The position numbers were made by a program, and so were the translations under genes. Below are positions 6,939 to 8,437 of a DNA stretch of 8,437 bases, piece by piece. The notes under the pieces are model-generated. The model had not been told where the DNA came from and made no database searches. It saw only the letters and a program-made list of their open reading frames with translations. The number at the start of each line of letters is the position of its first letter. The first letter of the stretch is position 1. Origin of the DNA: Thermoanaerobaculales bacterium (GTDB taxonomy: Bacteria > Acidobacteriota > Thermoanaerobaculia > Thermoanaerobaculales > Sulfomarinibacteraceae); assembly GCA_025456385.1 (NCBI GenBank), contig JALOKS010000101.1, positions 1 through 8,437 of the forward strand. The letters are read 5' to 3'.

Positions 6939-7946
6939 CTACATTCCCCGATCGAGCAGGATCTCGCTGGCGAGCAGCAGGGAGTCGCGCTCGCTGCCCT
7001 TCGGGAAGCTCTCGGCCTCGTGCGCCGCGCGGGCGGCGAAGTCGCGCGCCCGGCGCCGGACCTCGTCGAGCACGCCGGAGGTGCGCACCATCTCCAGCAC
7101 CTCGGTCTCCGAGATCGCCTCGAAGGTGCCGCTGCTGACCACCTCGCCGAGGCGCCGGCGGGTGCGCGGGTCGAGCCGCGGGAGGAGCAGGATGATCGGC
7201 AGGGTCACCCGGCCTTCGCGGAGGTCGGCCATCACCGGCTTGCCGAGGTCGGCGCGGGCGGCGGTGAAGTCGAGCATGTCGTCGACGAGCTGGAAGGAGA
7301 CGCCGACGCTGCGGCCGAAGGCCAGCAGGCGCTCGGTGAGGTGGAGGGTCGCCGGCTGGAAGAGGGCCGGCAGGGCGCAGGCGGCGGCGAAGAGCTCGGC
7401 CGTCTTGCGCTGGCTGATGTCCATGTAGATGCCTTCGTCGACATCGATCCGGCCGCGGATGCGATCGGCGAGGATCTCGCCCTCGGTCATGCGCAGGGTC
7501 GCCGTGGTCAGGAGGCGCATGACGTCGACGTCGCCGAGCTCCAGGCAGAGGTCCATGGTGCGGGTGTAGAGCCAGTCGCCGACCAGCACCGAGGTCTGGT
7601 TGCCCCAGCGGGTGTTGGCGGTGGCGTGGCCGCGGCGGAGATCCGAGCCGTCGATGATGTCATCGTGGATCAGAGTCGCGGTGTGGATCATCTCCACCAC
7701 GGCGGCGTAGCGCACGTCGCGCTCGCCGTGGTAGCCCAGCATGCGGCTGACGAGCAGCACGAGGGCCGGCCGCAGACGCTTGCCGCCGCTCGCCAGGACG
7801 TAGGTCGCGACCTCCCGCACCATCGGCTCGGCGCGGCTGAACTCGCGCTCGAAGAAGTTCTCGACCTGGTCGAGGCGGTCCATGACGGGGCCGAAGACCT
7901 GCCGGATCTGCCGCGCCTGGTTGAGGGACTTCACGTTGGCCCGCAC
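6939..7946 (-). CDS. Long-chain polyprenyl diphosphate synthase (IspB-like)
   Basis: A trans-prenyltransferase that extends an allylic diphosphate with isopentenyl diphosphate to make a long chain, typically the quinone side chain. At 335 residues it is close to E. coli IspB (323). Motifs: GGKRLRP (54-60), first Asp-rich motif DDIID at 95-99 with RR at 104-105, Lys181-Thr, and second Asp-rich motif VDDMLD (221-226). A small Ala sits five residues before the first motif (IHTATLIHDD), which in this family goes with long products. The exact chain length cannot be read. The start is GTG 7946, six bases after TGC-TATCCT and without a Shine-Dalgarno, so leaderless initiation is likely. GTG 7934 is an alternative. 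Longer in-frame starts run through a repeat tract and are not credible. The gene is convergent with the LolA-like gene, and the promoter gives it its own transcript. Confidence 0.93.
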   Translation of the reverse strand: MRANVKSLNQARQIRQVFGPVMDRLDQVENFFEREFSRAEPMVREVATYVLASGGKRLRPALVLLVSRMLGYHGERDVRYAAVVEMIHTATLIHDDIIDGSDLRRGHATANTRWGNQTSVLVGDWLYTRTMDLCLELGDVDVMRLLTTATLRMTEGEILADRIRGRIDVDEGIYMDISQRKTAELFAAACALPALFQPATLHLTERLLAFGRSVGVSFQLVDDMLDFTAARADLGKPVMADLREGRVTLPIILLLPRLDPRTRRRLGEVVSSGTFEAISETEVLEMVRTSGVLDEVRRRARDFAARAAHEAESFPKGSERDSLLLASEILLDRGM

Positions 7947-7952
7947 CCGCGG

Positions 7953-7961
7953 AGGATAGCA
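7953..7961 (-). promoter_or_regulatory. Extended -10 box, probable leaderless promoter of the polyprenyl synthase
   Basis: TGC-TATCCT is followed by CCGCGG and then GTG 7946 on the minus strand. The six-base gap equals that at starts 84, 2160 and 3923. The CCTCC around it is antisense to a Shine-Dalgarno, so none is available. Confidence 0.5.
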
Positions 7962-7969
7962 CGGAGGAG

Positions 7970-8010
7970 GAATGCGGAATGACGAATTCGGAATTCGGAA
8001 CTCCGGACCG
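7970..8010. repeat. Degenerate heptamer tract, unit GAATTCG
   Basis: GAATTCG-GAATTCG-GAACTCC, preceded by weaker GAATGCG/GAATGAC copies, lies about 50 bases past the stop of the TPR-like gene and just upstream of the synthase promoter. It is more diverged than the other tracts. The rest of the 110-base gap (7947-8056) shows nothing else I can name. Confidence 0.65.
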
Positions 8011-8056
8011 AGAACTGAGAATCCGGTGTGTGAAACCGAGGTGGGCGAGCAGGCTC

Positions 8057-8395
8057 TCAGCCGTAGGCGGCGAGCAGACGGCCCAGAGATGTGCGCGCTT
8101 TTTCGGCGTGGGGATTCGCCGGATCGCGAGTGCAGATTGAAATGACCTTGCGGTAGCAATCGACGGCCGCCATTTCGTCCGAACGGCAGTGCTGCCGCAG
8201 GTGACCTTTCATCAACCACGCCTCGGTGTTGTGCGGATCCACCGAAAGAATTCGGTCGAGAAAGATCTCGGCGACGTCCCAGCGTTCCTCGGAGATCGCG
8301 CGGGCGGCATGCGAGCGGTAGACGCGGATCCTGGTCGCATTCGCGCCGTTTTCACGTCGCGATTCGCCACCGAAAATGCTCAATATCTTCGTCAT
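8057..8395 (-). CDS. Small TPR-like protein
   Basis: A 112-residue protein with no signal peptide. After a short polar N-terminus (MTKILSIFGGESRRENG), helices fit two tetratricopeptide repeats: about 26-59 (HAARAISEERWDVAEIFLDRILSVDPHNTEAW) and 60-93 (LMKGHLRQ...AAVDCYRKVISICTRDP), with a capping helix to the end. The DP...A-W-x-x-x-G spacing is typical of TPRs, which bind partner proteins; the partner is unknown. GC is visibly lower than in its neighbours, and AT-ending codons such as ATA, ATT, TTT and AAA are used. Recent transfer or a different expression level could explain this. I chose ATG 8395 because the longer TTG start at 8434 overlaps a TTGACA promoter box. No clear Shine-Dalgarno is seen. 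Confidence 0.72.
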   Translation of the reverse strand: MTKILSIFGGESRRENGANATRIRVYRSHAARAISEERWDVAEIFLDRILSVDPHNTEAWLMKGHLRQHCRSDEMAAVDCYRKVISICTRDPANPHAEKARTSLGRLLAAYG

Positions 8396-8405
8396 CTCGA
8401 GCTCA

Positions 8406-8434
8406 AGAATGAAGCAGATCGGAACCGATGTCAA
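8406..8434 (-). promoter_or_regulatory. Putative promoter of the TPR-like gene
   Basis: A perfect TTGACA (8434-8429) is followed after 17 bases by CATTCT (8411-8406), a weak -10 with 3 of 6 matches, ten bases before ATG 8395. The strong -35 is unlike the rest of the window, where -10 boxes dominate. The upstream context is cut off by the window edge. Confidence 0.35.
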
Positions 8435-8437
8435 GAT

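Noticed and set aside
7947..8219. N-terminal extension of the polyprenyl synthase from 8219
   Set aside because: It reads through the heptamer tract and the 3' part of the TPR-like gene. The family's N-terminus fits the start at 7946.
8396..8434. TTG start at 8434 for the TPR-like protein
   Set aside because: The TTG is the first half of a perfect TTGACA -35 box, and the 13 extra residues show no family similarity. ATG 8395 is preferred.

Overview
The window is very GC-rich, tightly packed bacterial DNA. A Shine-Dalgarno-led purH, a predicted lipoprotein, a LolA-like periplasmic protein and a long-chain polyprenyl diphosphate synthase all point to a Gram-negative (diderm) bacterium. The many AT-rich heptamer tracts between genes, and a two-repeat protein type I associate with Acidobacteriota-like genomes, make that phylum (or a similar high-GC environmental lineage) my best guess. 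This placement is inference, not proof.

Layout. On the minus strand at the left edge is the first 28 codons of an exported protein (1-84). Next, also on minus and transcribed right to left, is a peptide/nickel-type ABC importer. Its order is substrate-binding lipoprotein (3923-2331), DppB-like permease (2131-1163) and DppC-like permease (1166-220). The DppC-like gene carries a single-base frameshift near its 3' end. No ATPase gene is present. Divergent from the importer, on plus, is a complete purH (4086-5624). It is followed by a two-gene unit: a small protein with two similar beta-rich repeats (5675-6100) and a LolA-like exported protein (6111-6737). Converging on these from the right, on minus, is an IspB-type polyprenyl diphosphate synthase (7946-6939). 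Upstream of it is a small TPR-like protein (8395-8057) of visibly lower GC.

Two patterns run through the window. (1) Four minus-strand starts (84, 2160, 3923, 7946) have a TAnnnT -10 box exactly six bases before the start codon and no Shine-Dalgarno sequence. Three of the four also carry an extended TGC. This is the geometry of leaderless mRNAs. The start at 2160 opens a 10-codon mini-ORF whose stop overlaps the permease start. (2) Seven-base tandem tracts (consensus roughly GAAWTYN) occur only between genes, each within about 50 bases 3' of a stop codon. One pair forms a 23-bp inverted repeat between the binding-protein gene and the permease promoter.

Functionally, the importer would take up oligopeptides or a related ligand, with an ATPase supplied from elsewhere. 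purH completes IMP synthesis, and the synthase makes the quinone or undecaprenyl side-chain precursor. No mobile element, CRISPR array, tRNA or rRNA was seen.
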